Assembly: GCA_036924085.1 (NCBI GenBank) | Contig: JAVGWX010000007.1 | Coordinates: 96,742,641-96,806,640, forward strand | Length of the DNA stretch: 64,000 nt | From: Ariolimax columbianus | Lineage: Eukaryota; Mollusca; Gastropoda; Stylommatophora; Arionidae | Direction of reading: 5' to 3' | In this document: in pieces, positions 42,145 through 53,149 of the stretch | How positions within the stretch are numbered: position 1 is the first letter of the stretch | How the letters are laid out: every line of letters begins with the position of its first letter | Program-made: the position numbers and the translations under genes | The notes under the pieces: generated by a model | The model's database searches: none | What the model was told of the DNA's origin: nothing | Seen by the model: only the letters and a program-made list of their open reading frames with translations

Positions 42145-43017
42145 GGTAATACGAGGAAAGAAACATGTCAGACACGCGTATTTTATTAATAATAATGTCA
42201 TTGGAAGCATTTCATCCATGCCTTCAGCACCCGGGATGAACAGAAAAGAATCACTGTAACCTTTCAAGCATGTGGTTAGAGATGAGTGAAGAAGGTTGTG
42301 CATGGGGCTAGCAGAATCATTGTGAAAAACAATTCCTATTGAAACCGTTCCTGCAAAATGATTGGATACAGGCTTTATGCAAGGAAGACAACTGTAGTGT
42401 GTAACCCTATGCTCCGCTTGGAGTGGGAAGGTGAATCAATCAAATAACCATAAACATGGTAGGCCGGATGTTGACACTGCGAGACCTTACTTCGTTATAA
42501 ACTTTTGAGCGAGCCATTATTTGCCAATAAGTAATAAAAGAAAGCTCCCAGCAAGTGAATCCCGAGGCCACTTACCTGCGGAGGAAATAATAGGTCCACT
42601 GAAGGACCTCTATGTATGTAGTAAAAGGTGACTAAAGACAGTTGTACATGTGGCTTGCAAACTCGTCTTGTAAAACAAACTGCTACAGAAACTATCACTG
42701 CAAAAGCACGCAGTGATTTCTTGCAGGCTTCCTGCAGGAGGCCAACTGCAGTTGGGGTCCTGTACTTAACTGGAGCGATAAAGGGACGCCCACAAAAATA
42801 GAGAAAAGCAGATACAAATGTTTTTAGTTTAGTTTAGTTTAGTCTAGTATAGTCTAGTTTAGTTTAGTTTAATCTAGTTCAGTCGAAGAATCAACGTCAT
42901 TGCCCAGGGCTTAACCCATAAGTGCCCTGTTCTGCGTCCCATCTTGAGAATCTCAGCACAATGCACGAGCTGCCTAGCACCGGGGAGAATCCTGTTATAG
43001 ATTGGCTATATTTTTAA
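42145..43017. other. Spacer with old dispersed repeats
   Basis: The AGAAGGTTGTGCATGGGGCT stretch at about 42290 and a GCAAAAGCACGCAGTGA region at about 42702 recall 8200-8420. A (TTTAG)n microsatellite lies at 42824-42885. No gene. Confidence 0.4.
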
Positions 43018-43245
43018 CATTATTTGGAATTTTGTCCAGACAGCGGCCGTTAAGTCTACTCTTTTCAATTTCCAGCTGCCAAGGGATTTTTAACGCGCGC
43101 GACACTACACATGAGCGTCCGATCTCTACTACCCAGAGATCCGAGACAATAGAATGTTCACGTAAAACAATTCCAGTTTTCACTGTGATTTGAAGCTGCG
43201 ACCTCCAGCACACGAGGGCGACGTCCTAGCCCGATACAACTCGAA
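43018..43245 (-). mobile_element. tRNA-like SINE S3, copy 2
   Basis: Shares CAGCGGCCGTTAAG, CTACCCAGAGATC and the GTGATTtGAA-type B-box remnant with the 33170-33420 copy. More diverged in the head. Confidence 0.7.
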
Positions 43246-43935
43246 TGCTTTTAAAACGGTGTTTTTCGTTTGCATGGAGCTCAGATGCAGCTGGAATAAT
43301 TTATTCTAAAACCATCTCCTGATCGCAGAATTACATTTTTCTGTATGCAGCTTGTTTAAAAAAAATGTAATTTTGCTGCAATGATTATTTGTTTTGCTTT
43401 TGTTTTCTTCATAATCCACAGCATGTTTGTGCTTGTAGTTAAGTGCATTCTTCAGAATTATTCTGCGGGGTATAATGAGCAGCAGGGACGGACAGTAGGC
43501 GTACACAAGTAAATCATTCCAAGATGTCTGCATGCTGGGACCATGTCGAGCTGTTTTTGTAACTTGACGCCCGCGAGGGAAATTGGCTTGTCCATAGAAA
43601 GATTGGTGGAGATAGGCACTTTCTAAAACAGACAAGCACATACACGGGTTATTTTATGAGCAGCGTCTACTAAATCGTTCACCATACAGAAAAGTGTATT
43701 TTATTTTATTCCATCAATAAAAAAAAAGTTTCTTTTCTTTTCTTGAGTTCAAGTAAGAAAAATGTTTATTTTTGAAATATTCTCTTCGATAGACACAGTT
43801 GATTTAACGTAAATATTTTCTTTTGGTTACATTGTTCACTTTTACTTTCAGTATAAAAATAGTGCTTCAACTATTTTTTAAATTTATGTTTTAGAAAAGA
43901 ATTTAAACTTATTTGGCATAGGTCTTCTTCTTATT
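43246..43935. other. No recognisable feature
   Basis: AT-rich spacer with no supported gene. Confidence 0.45.
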
Positions 43936-44525
43936 TTGTCCTACTACTCTAGTCATCCGGCGTCACAGAGAGGTAGGATGTCCTACTACTCTAGTCATCT
44001 GGCGTCACAGAGAGGCGGGGTGTCCTACTGCTCTTGCCATCCAGCATTACAGAGAGATGGGATGTCCTTCTGCTCTTGCTATCCGGCGTCACAGAGAGGT
44101 GGGATGTTCTATTGCTCTTGCCGTCCGGCGTCACACAGAGATGGGATGTTCTATTGCTCTTACCATCCGGCGTCGCAGAGAGGTGAGATGTCCTACTGCT
44201 CTTGCCATCCGGCGTTACAGAGAGATTGGATGTCCTACTGCTCTTGTATTCCGGCGGTGTAGAGAGGTGGGATGTCCTACTGCTCTTGCCATCCGGCGTC
44301 GCAGAGAGGTGGGATGTCCTTCTGCTCTTGCTATCCGGCGTCACAAAGAGATGGGATGTTCTATTGCTCTTGCCGTCCGGCGTCACACAGAGATGGGATG
44401 TTCTATTGCTCTTACCGTCCGGCATACACAGAGATGGGATGTTCTATTGCTCTTGCCGTCCGGCGTCACACAGAGATGGGATGTTCTATTGCTCTTGCCG
44501 TCCGGCGTAGCAGAGAGATGGGATG
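43936..44525. repeat. Minisatellite, 42-bp unit, at a LINE 3' end
   Basis: 14 copies of a 42-bp unit (GATGTCCTACTGCTCTTGCC, ATCCGGCGTCACAGAGAGGT, GG). All frames stay open because 42 is divisible by 3. The final unit runs into the LINE at 44526-44775, and the unit equals the terminal codons of that LINE (IPSLCYAGRQEQ on the minus strand). Confidence 0.95.
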
Positions 44526-44775
44526 TGTAGATTTCTGGTTATCTCCAAGTGGGAGGCTTGTGCTGTCATTAGGTGTAACTTCCTGAGGGTGCCAGTGACA
44601 TGCTCTATCCACCGACGTCGTGGTCTGCCTCTTGCTCGTGGATTGGAGACCTGTATATGATATACTCTTGATGCAGGCTGGTGATAATGCATTCTGATTA
44701 AATGACTGAGATCCAAATAGGGCAGTGATCGCAGAATACAAGACGCATATGTCTCATAGGCTCTCTTGCACAAGT
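44526..44775 (-). pseudogene. LINE C-terminal fragment next to the 42-bp array
   Basis: The reverse strand encodes YETYASCILRSLPYLDLSHL, then PRARGRPRRRWIEHVTGTLR, then LTAQASHLEITRN, a C-terminal GRPRRRWxxxV pattern. Its last codons are the ones amplified in the adjacent array. Confidence 0.7.
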
Positions 44776-44930
44776 TTATCTCACCTACGAGTTTGTGTAT
44801 TCTGTTATACCCAGTAACCTTGCCAAAGGCTGGGTGTTAACCTCAGCAGGAGGTAAGATGGGACAGCAAACGAGGTAAAGACGAAGTCAGAGTCCCCATC
44901 CAGATGGGGGATGTGGAGCACATTCCACCA
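44776..44930. other. Spacer
   Basis: Short unique sequence between two arrays. Confidence 0.4.
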
Positions 44931-45365
44931 CAGAACAGGTGCTGAAGACAGAGGTACCAGGCCAGGAGGTGGAGCACACTCTACCACAGAGCAGGTGCTG
45001 AAGACAGAGGTACCAGGCCAGGAGGTGGAGCACACTCTACCACAGAGCAGGTGCTGAAGACAAAGGTACTAGGCCAGGAGGTGGAGCACACTCTATCACA
45101 GAGCAGGTGCTGAAGACAGAGGAACCAGGCCAGGAGGTGGAGCACACTCAACCACAGAGCAGGTGCTGAAGACAGAGGTAGCAGGCCAGGAGGTGGAGCA
45201 CACTCTACCACAGAACAGGTGCTGAAGACAAAGGTACTAGGCCAGGAGGTGGAGCACACTCAACCACAGAGCAGGTGCTGAAGACAGAGGTAGCAGGCCA
45301 GGAGGTGGAGCACACTCAACCACAGAACAGGTCCTGAAGACAGAGGTACTAGGCCAGGAGGTGCA
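44931..45365. repeat. Minisatellite, 56-bp unit
   Basis: About 7-8 copies of GGCCAGGAGGTGGAGCACAC, TCTACCACAGAGCAGGTGCT, GAAGACAGAGGTACCA. TCTACC/TCAACC and ACAGAGG/ACAAAGG variants alternate. It ends about 60 bp before a LINE. Confidence 0.95.
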
Positions 45366-45424
45366 CTACCAATCACGGTACCATGCAATCAGCCCGACCC
45401 CTTTTTCTTGTATGTCGACAAAAA

Positions 45425-46035
45425 GTCAAAGAAAATAGATATGGAGAAGATTGTCTATAGTGATGCAGAAACTGAATAGTACACAAAATGTGTGGCACAA
45501 TACTAACAAAGAATTAAAATTGAAGATCCTCAGAACATGTGTATTCCAGGTGGCAATGTATGGATGTGAGTCATGGACCATCACACAAATATTAAAAAAG
45601 AAGATCGGGGCTTTCGAGACGAAATGCTACAGGAGAATCCTCAAAATACTTTGGGCAAAGAAAATAACAAATAAAGCCATCTTGGAAGATCTGAGTGTCG
45701 AAGAGAACTGGTTTATAAACCACGTTATGTCTCGGAAACTGAGGTTTTTCGGCCAGATCAAGCGACATGACGGACTGGAAAAAGCGGTTCTGGGGGGCAT
45801 TGTTCCAGGAAGACAAGGCAGAGGTCGACCAGAACGTAGATGGGTACAAGACATCAAGGACACCCTAAACATGGACATGGAGCAGCCGAGTAGACTGACT
45901 GCTGGTCGAGACATCAAGGACACCCTAAACATGGACATGGAGCAGCCGAGTAGACTGACTGCTGGTCGAGATTCCTATCGAATGGCTGTGCTGAGAGCGA
46001 CGTTCTGCCAAGGACAGCCACATGATGATGATAAT
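45425..46035 (+). pseudogene. RTE-like LINE (LINE A relative) with exact 60-bp duplication
   Basis: Open from about 45451 to 46119 (222 codons): VMQKLNSTQNVWHNTNKELK, VFQVAMYGCESWTI, FETKCYRRILKILW, DLSVEENWFINHVMSRKLRF, FGQIKRHDGLEKAVLGGIVP, GRQGRGRPERRWVQDIKDTL, then the terminal SYRMAVLRATFCQGQPHDDD. It is the C-terminal third of an RT ORF in one frame, with the ATGATGATG-type 3' end. A 60-bp segment (45850-45909) is repeated exactly at 45910-45969, adding 20 residues (DIKDTLNMDMEQPSRLTAGR). Confidence 0.88.
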
Positions 46036-46765
46036 AATAGTTTAAACTGTCTGTTTATATATCTGCAACCATGGATACAAAACTTAAACTCTACCGTCTT
46101 CAATACCGATAACCATTAATACCACAGACAGACGACATATTTACTCTCTCGCATTATCTGTCTGCACACATGTTCACATGCAACTAGTCTTCCCTTTCTG
46201 TAACACTCTATATGTAACTATGTGTACACATGATACTTTAATCCTTATGATGCACTGTTTAGTGGACACCTTGTAGATTTACATTGTAAACATGTCACCG
46301 ACTTAAGGTGTGCATACATTTTTTGTCGGGGCGTGGAAGAAAACAGGAAGCTTGAATAGATTTAGCTGTGCACAGTATAACTTATTCTCTTAATTTCCTC
46401 AGTCGTTGTCACAAATAATAAGGGACATATGGATCGTGGCAGACAACAGCGATTAGATTTTGAGAAAATAGAGAAAACCCGTAGAAACTATCATAATGTG
46501 TAACTAGAAATGCACTTAACTGAAAATTGACAAATAAAAACAATGATCAAGATGTAGACGAATCAAAATAATATCATTCACTTGCTTCTTTTGTAGTGTA
46601 ACCGACATATTGTTGAGATCTGGAAGCTGTAGTTAAGTAATAGATGGCAGAAGTGGTGTGAGTAAATGTGTTTCTGTTTCTTTTATTGGCAACAAGAAAA
46701 GACCTGCTTTTATAAAATGACAACACGACTCTTTCATTATTGGATGGGTAACACGTTCAATACTT
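46036..46765. other. No recognisable feature
   Basis: AT-rich unique-looking spacer. Confidence 0.45.
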
Positions 46766-47595
46766 TTACTTATACTTAATTCTAAGTTCGACCCGCTCCA
46801 CGCCAACGGGTGGTAGTCCAGTATTTCTGTCGCGGGCGCGGGTCGTCCAGTTAGACAGTAGTCTGTCTGTTGTGGGGTCGTGTGTTTTGTGCTTGTCTAG
46901 TGAATCTCGCCAGTGAACTAGGGACGGTCCCCGAGGTTTATTTTTGTCGCGCGGGTACCATATGGTAGTTTTGGTACTCCATCTTTCATCTTGTTTGCTA
47001 GCTAAATGGCCTGCCCAGCGATGTTTCGAATGGTTGACAAGCTGTAGGATATCTTTGATGTGTGATATTCTCCGGATATTGCTATTGTGTAGTTCGCACT
47101 GCCGCTCTTGTCTAAGAGTTATGCCCACGAGGCGTCTTTCAAGAGATACATGTGCTGTATTCAGTTGGTTCTCTGCTGCTTTTATTAGAGACCAGGTTTT
47201 GCTGCCATAGCATAGCGCTTGTAGAACTGCAGAGTCGAAGATGTCCGCACGTAGTCTGGTGTCTTTTGAGGCGTCTGTTGCTGTCATGATGGAGTTGAAG
47301 GCCGCCCAGCCCCCGCCCGTTTCGCCTGCCATCTCAGTTGTTATGTTGTCCTCCATGTTGAGGAGCCGTCCCAGATAAACATATTCGTCAGCGTCTTGTA
47401 TGGGCGGTTCCATTCAATAGTATGGGGTTGGGCTCTGCGAAAACCTTGCGCATAGCTCTGGTTTTCGCTAGGTTTATGGCTAGACCTACTTTCCTCCCTT
47501 CTGTGTCTAGTGACCACAGCATCTATATCGCTTTTGGGGGCGTCTCTGTGATGAGGACTAAGTCATCTTCCATCCTTTTTGATGCCGTAGTTGAC
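46766..47595 (-). pseudogene. RTE-1-like LINE G, C-terminal part
   Basis: 215-codon frame (46766-47413) plus an upstream frame-shifted part up to about 47595. Upstream: DDLVLITETPPKAI (remnant of the catalytic motif), then INLAKTRAMRKVFAEPNPIL. Main frame: DADEYVYLGRLLNMEDNITT, CYGSKTW, RRLVGITLRQE, ISHIKDILQLVNHSKHRWAG, LVHWRDSLDK, and the terminal VERVELRIKYK. It resembles RTE-1 type C-termini (a W-A-G-H-x-x-R block and a late W-x-D-D/S block). One frameshift at about 47415. Confidence 0.88.
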
Positions 47596-47734
47596 CCAGT
47601 GCCTCATCGTCGCTCCAGGCAAGCAGAGAATAGGTTCAGCGAGGTGGGTCTCCATACCCTACCCCCTTCGCCGTCCCTGAAACATGTGGCTTCTATAGAG
47701 TGCACCCCTTTCTCTTCCCCCCCCCCTCCCCCAC

Positions 47735-47835
47735 TGCTGTAGACGAGGTCTGGTAGAGAGCCGTGTTGACTGGTCATAATGACGTTCGACCGACGCAGCG
47801 GGCCTCAGATACCTAGGCAAACATTTATTTTTTTT
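47735..47835 (+). mobile_element. LINE H 3'-terminal fragment
   Basis: Encodes DEVW-x-RAVLTGHNDVRPTQ then RASDT and a stop, followed by AAACATTTATTTTTTTT. It matches the end of the LINE H copy at 7035-7120. Confidence 0.65.
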
Positions 47836-48420
47836 ATGATGAAGGGGGACCACGGCTCTCAGGGCTTCATCTGCTTGACCTTTGCTGCCACGGGGATGAC
47901 CTCGATCCCTACCTTGTCAGCCAGACTACCTTGAAAACAGCCTATTTCTAGGGAAAGATGCATAGAAGAAAGATAGTGATCTTGATCAATAGATTTTGAT
48001 TGACACTAACGCGATATCCTGGTCAGTATATTTTTGCTTGATGCTGACGCGACATCCTGGTCAGTATGTTGTGCCTAACACTGACGTGACATCCTGGTCA
48101 GTATGTTGTGCCTAACACTGACACGACATCCTGGTCAGTATGTTGTGCCTAACACTGACACGACATCCTGGTCAGTATGTTGTGCCTAACACTGACGCGA
48201 CATCCTGGTCAGTATGTTGTGCCTAACACTGACACGACATCCTGGTCAGTATGTTGTGCCTAACACTGACGCGACATCCTGGTCAGTATGTTGTGCCTAA
48301 CACTGACGCGACATCCTGGTCAGTATGTTGTGCCTAACACTGACGCGACATCCTGGTCAGTATGTTGTGCCTAACACTGACGCGACGTTCAGGGCAGTAT
48401 GTTGGGCCTGACCGGACAAA
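47836..48420 (+). mobile_element. Dispersed repeat S5 with 37-bp tail expansion
   Basis: S5 middle and 3' part at 47836-48010 (GGGGATGACCTCGATCCC, CAGACTACCTTGAAAACAGC). The terminal motif is then repeated about 10 times at 48000-48410: CACTGACGCGACATCCTGGT plus CAGTATGTTGTGCCTAA. The last unit changes to GGGCCTGACCGGAC, the normal S5 end. Confidence 0.9.
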
Positions 48421-48467
48421 TGTCTTAGTTCCCCAGATATAGGGTATACATAGATGTCATGCTTAAT

Positions 48468-49030
48468 TGTAGTATAGATTGGTAACATTTTTAGTTCTTG
48501 TACTGATGGTTGACATTTTTAGTTTTTGTACTGATGGTTGACATTTTTAGTTTTTGTACTGATGGTTGACATTTTTAGTTTTTGTACTGATGGTTGACAT
48601 TTTTAGTTCTTGTAGGGATGGTTGGCATATTTTGTTCTTGTACTGATGGTTGACATTTTTAGTTTTTGTACTGATGGTTGACATTTTTAGTTCTTGTACT
48701 GATGGTTGACATTTTTAGTTTTTGTACTGATGGTTGACATTTTTAGTTTTTGTACTGATGGTTGACATTTTTAGTTCTTGTACTGATGGTTGACATTTTT
48801 AGTTCTTGTACTGATGGTTGACATTTTTAGTTTTTGTACTGATGGTTGACATTTTTAGTTTTTGTACTGATGGTTGACATTTTTAGTTCTTGTACTGATG
48901 GTTGACATTTTTAGTTCTTGTACTGATGGTTGACATTTTTAGTTTTTGTACTGATGGTTGACATTTTTAGTTCTTGTACTGATGGTTGACATATGTTGTT
49001 CTTGTATGGATGAGTGACATATTTAGTTCT
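48468..49030. repeat. Minisatellite, 28-bp unit
   Basis: About 19 copies of TGATGGTTGACATTTTTAGT plus TCTTGTAC, with C/T variation in TTCTTG. It follows the S5 expansion after a short spacer. Confidence 0.96.
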
Positions 49031-49337
49031 TCTTTTGAATTCTTCGTCTTCTTCTTTTTATTCGTTATCTTCTTATTAATAATAATTATAATCAACTTCT
49101 TTGTTCATTCTAGTTTCATAGTCCTGGGTGATCCTGTGGTTCTTATATGAATGGGTCAAATGTTTGGATCTTATATAACATTCATGTGCATAAATCTCAC
49201 AAGAGAAATCTCCAAAAAGTATCGGAGCAGCGAGGTTGACAAGTGAGATCGAGATCTTCAGTCTTACTTCAATCATTAATAATAAAAATGGATTCCTAAT
49301 ATTTAACGAGCCCACAAGCTGCAAAGGGTAATCATGG
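49031..49337. other. Spacer, no feature seen
   Basis: TCTTCTTCTT-rich start then unique sequence. Confidence 0.4.
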
Positions 49338-49622
49338 TCAGGTGAAACACTCTGATCAAGATCCAACCTCAAGCCAGGTTCAGGTGAAACACACTGATCA
49401 AGATCCAACCTCAAGCCAGGTTCAGGTGAAACACACTGATCAAGATCCAACCTCAAGCCAGGTTCAGGTGAAACACCCTGACCAAGATCCAACCTCAAGC
49501 CAAGTTCAGGTGAAACACACTGACCAAGATCCAACTTCATGTCAGGTTCAGGTGAAACATACTGACCAAGACTCAACCTCAAGCCAGGTTCAGGCGGAAC
49601 GGACTGACCATGACCCAACCTC
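49338..49622. repeat. Minisatellite, 42-bp unit, open on both strands
   Basis: About 6.7 copies of CAGGTGAAACACACTGATCA, AGATCCAACCTCAAGCCAGG, TT. It reads as VKHTDQDPTSSQVQ repeats on + and LDLDQCVSPEPGLR on -. Open frames of 176 and 180 codons run out of it. Lack of splice or start context and the array nature argue against a gene, although a repeat protein cannot be excluded. Confidence 0.93.
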
Positions 49623-49794
49623 AGTTTACGGTCGCGATTTTGAAAAAAGGCTGTGTCACATAAGTCTGACCAACCACGTGGGGATCGATACTAAGTATCC
49701 CCATATTGTTGAGCTTACTGGGAATCCTCACATTGCACTACAGTCCCCGTGGACCCTGGTCTACCTTCTCAATTACGTATCGCAATGTTACAAA

Positions 49795-50440
49795 AATCAC
49801 TTTATCCTGTCACTAAAGATAATAGTCATGTATCCTGTCACTAAAGATAATAGTCATGTATCCTGTCACTAAAGATAATAGTCATGTATCCTGTCACTAA
49901 AGATAATAGTCATGTATCCTGTCACTGAAGATAATAGTCATTTATCTTGACACTAAAGATAATAGTCATTTATCTTGACACTAAAGATAATAGTCATGTA
50001 TCCTGTCACTAAAGATAATAGTCATTTATCTTGACACTAAAGATAATAGTCATTTATCCTACCACTAAAGATAATAGTCATTTATCCTGCCACTGAAGAG
50101 AATAGTCACTGTATCCTGCCACTAAAGAGAATAGTCACTGTATCCTGCCACTAAAGAGAATAGTCACTGTATCTTGCCACTGAAGAGAATAGTCACTGTA
50201 TCCTGCCACTGAAGAAAATAGTCATTTATCTTGCCACTAAAGATAATAGTCATTTATCCTACCACTAAAGATAATAGTCATTTATCTTGACACTAAAGAT
50301 AATAGTCATTTATACTGCCACTAAAGATAATAGTCATTTATACTGCCACTAAAGATAATAGTCATTTATACTGCCACTAAAGATAATAGTCATTGTATCT
50401 TGCCACTGAAGAGAATAGTCACTGTAACTTGCCACTAAAG
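49795..50440. repeat. Minisatellite, 28-bp unit
   Basis: About 22 copies of TGTCACTAAAGATAATAGTC plus ATGTATCC. Regional variants: TGTCACTAAAG on the left, TGCCACTGAAGAGAATAGTC in the middle, TGCCACTAAAG on the right. It ends about 10 bp before LINE X. Confidence 0.95.
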
Positions 50441-51690
50441 AAACTTCGTCAAGACTCAAATCGAAGATGCTGAGCAGCGCATGAGCTGCAGTGGTCAGCC
50501 ACCCATAGCTGACTGCTAGCGTCAGGGCCAGCGACCCATAGCTGACTGCTAGCGTCAGGCCAGCGACCTATAGCTGACTGCTAGCGTCAGGGCCAGCGAA
50601 CCATAGCTGCCAAGACTCTTCTACACCTCCACGCGTTGATCCTGGATAACAGGCTGCAGCAGGGCAGACTGTTTAAGGAGAAGGGACCGAAGAGGGAATG
50701 CTAACACGGTACTTACAAATACTTGCTGAAGTTGGATGTGTTGGACCGAAAGGTGAAAATATCGTAGTCAAGCTGTAAACTACAACACAACGCATTCCGT
50801 TCTCTGGACTACATTCTGCTTCTTAAGCCCTTTTAGGGTTTGGTAGTGGGAGATTGAGAACGAACGAAGCCAAGCCAAGCCAAGACTCAAATCAGCATTT
50901 TCAAAAATGGTCTGAGAGATGGCAGATGAAGTTTAATGTATAAAAATGTACAGTCCTCCACATGGGAAGATCCAATAATGAATATAATTACAGAATGGGA
51001 GAGAACAATATTAGAACAATAAAAAAGGAAAGAGACCTAGGAGTTATAATAGATCATACAGGAAAGGGGCGGAGCAAGGTGGCAGTGAATAAGGCTAATG
51101 CCATATTGGACATCTTAAAAGAAACATTTTACATAAGAGCAAGGAGGTAATAGTCAAGTTATGTAAATCATTAGTGAGACCTAAATTAGAGTACTGTGTT
51201 CAGGTGTGGAGTCCATATAATAGAGTGGATATAAGCATGCTGGGAAGGGTACAAAAAAGAGCTACAATAATGATTGTGGGTTTTCAGAATTATAGTTATG
51301 AGGAAAGACTAAAAAAACCGGTCTTCGGTGTCTAGAACGAAGACGAATTCGAGGTGCTTTAATTCAAGTGTATAAATTAATAAATGGAAAGGATAAATTA
51401 GTCTATACCAAGTTTTTCAAAGTACAATCGGCTGCAAATACAAGAGGGCACAGCTACAAATTGTTTAAAGACAGGTCTAGATTAGACATGAGGAAATATT
51501 TTTTAGTCAGAGAGTGGTGAATTATTGGAATACATTGCCGCAGGATGTAGTGGAAGCAGAATCAGTTAATGCATTACAAAATAGATTGGATGCTCACAGT
51601 ATTTTCGATATCCGTGAAGTGGGATAAACTGGTTGTATACAGTCTCTGTAGAGTCTTCTAACCCAGTATAAAAAACGTTAAGTTAACTTC
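50440..51690 (+). pseudogene. CR1/L2-like LINE X, copy 3, with S1 inside
   Basis: Starts KLRQDSNQ before the S1 insertion and continues after it as HFQKWSERWQMKFNV. Next come CTVLHMGRSNNEYNYRMG, ERDLGVIIDHTGKG, LVRPKLEYCVQVWSPYNRVD, RRIRGALIQVYKLINGKDKL and the 3' tail AACGTTAAGTTAACTT (about 51668). The RT core is absent. Several stops and frameshifts. Confidence 0.9.
50463..50880 (+). mobile_element. SINE S1 inserted in LINE X copy 3
   Basis: 418 bp, longer than usual because the head unit (CATAGCTGACTGCTAGCGTC plus AGGGCCAGCGACC) is present three times. The perfect 13-bp direct repeat CAAGACTCAAATC flanks it (50450-50462 and 50881-50893), lying within LINE X coding sequence. Confidence 0.93.
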
Positions 51691-52699
51691 AATGATGATG
51701 CAGATTGTTTGAAAAAAAGTTTTAACTTTTCCATGAAATAAAAATACGCTTCGTATGAATGGGTAACAAGCCAGGTATTGCACCTAAAATTAACATACTT
51801 AGTTTTTGCATGGGTCGGTTGGAAGTCTGATTATTGATTGTATGAGGGAATAATGCACTACTATGGACAATATTGTATGAACGAAGACGACACTTTCATT
51901 TAAAATCTTCACCCATTGTTGGTCCTTTTATTTATTATATATTTTTATCACTAATGAACAGCAGCCAATGTTAATAATACAAAAGCTAAGGGACATAACA
52001 CAGGTTGATGAAATCTGACGGATATTTCCAGCTTTGACAATTCAGGGAAACCTGCATGTTTATGAATAAAACCGTCGTCAGTTCGTTTTTGTGCTCCCAC
52101 AGTGCCGTCTGAATGTACCGACCGCCAAGTGCATTCAAAACACAGACAAGTGTATTAATGTACGCCGCAAACATTTGTGCAAACAGGCTTTGAAATGTTA
52201 TAAGTTTAAACAAACATCAATACAAGTGAGTGTTATTGATCTGCTTGGATTATGGAGAAACCTATAACATTGTGCACGCTAGAACTGCTTCGCAATTTGT
52301 GCAAGTGCTGTTAATTTAATTGCTATGAAAAGCCAATGCTGTAGTAATAATAATGTGTATTATACAGATAAATAAATAGATGTCGATTGATATATAGAAC
52401 GGTTCCAAGTCAATACAGGTACTTTCATGCACCTCAATGATATATATCAAGCTTTTTATTAGGGATACGCAGGATTATGCCTGTTCCCGCCTTTTGAAAA
52501 TTAAAAATTGATTAAAGTTTAAAAATGTTAGAAATGTCGTCATAATATATGTTGGCCTTAATCTGTATTATGTCAATTGAAAACAATTTTCCACATAAAG
52601 AAACGAGACATCATGACGGCACCGGACCAATTATGTGGAAAGAGCAAAGTTAACAATCTATTTTTTTTTTCAAGAAATCACAAGGAGTGGGAGATAGAA

Positions 52700-52700
<1 letters not shown>
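51691..52700. other. Unique-looking region, no supported gene
   Basis: About 1 kb of AT-rich sequence. A 75-codon minus-strand frame (51986-52213) has protein-like composition but no recognised domain and no splice support. Confidence 0.4.
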
Positions 52701-52705
<5 letters not shown>

Positions 52706-52744
<39 letters not shown>

Positions 52745-52757
52745 ATGAGAGAGAGAC
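52706..52757. repeat. (GA)n microsatellite
   Basis: GAGAGA tract with two interruptions. Confidence 0.97.
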
Positions 52758-52917
52758 ATAAGGGACGGTGAGATAGAGAGAGTGGAGATTAGTTAGGAAG
52801 AAAGATGATGATGTATTCACACAATAAGTATCGGGGAGGGGGAGGAGGGGAGGGGGGTGGCCGAACATATTGATTTTGAATGCAGGCCTCAAGAGACAGT
52901 ACCCGAGCAACTCCTGG

Positions 52918-53062
52918 ACACATGTGTTCACAGATGGATCGGCCACGGAGAACAAGTGTACACAGATAGATCGGCCACGGAGAACGAGTGTACACAGATA
53001 GATCGGCCACGGAGAACAAGTGTACACAAATAGATCGGCCACGGAGAACGAGTGTACACCAC
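52918..53062. repeat. Minisatellite, 32-bp unit
   Basis: Four to five copies of GATCGGCCACGGAGAACAAG plus TGTACACAGATA. Confidence 0.93.
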
Positions 53063-53149
53063 ACACTCTAACGGCGACATAGAAAACCACCCTTTTTTGG
53101 AGTAGGGTCCTGTACAAAATTTCAGAGCTGAAACAAGAGCTGTGCCTGC

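Noticed and set aside
49076..49872. Two overlapping open frames (180 and 176 codons) as a repeat protein gene
   Set aside because: Both derive from a 42-bp array with a period divisible by 3. There is no start, splice or conserved context.
51986..52213. 75-codon minus-strand ORF as a small gene
   Set aside because: Protein-like composition, but no recognised motif, no splice or promoter support, and a length expected by chance in AT-rich DNA of this size.
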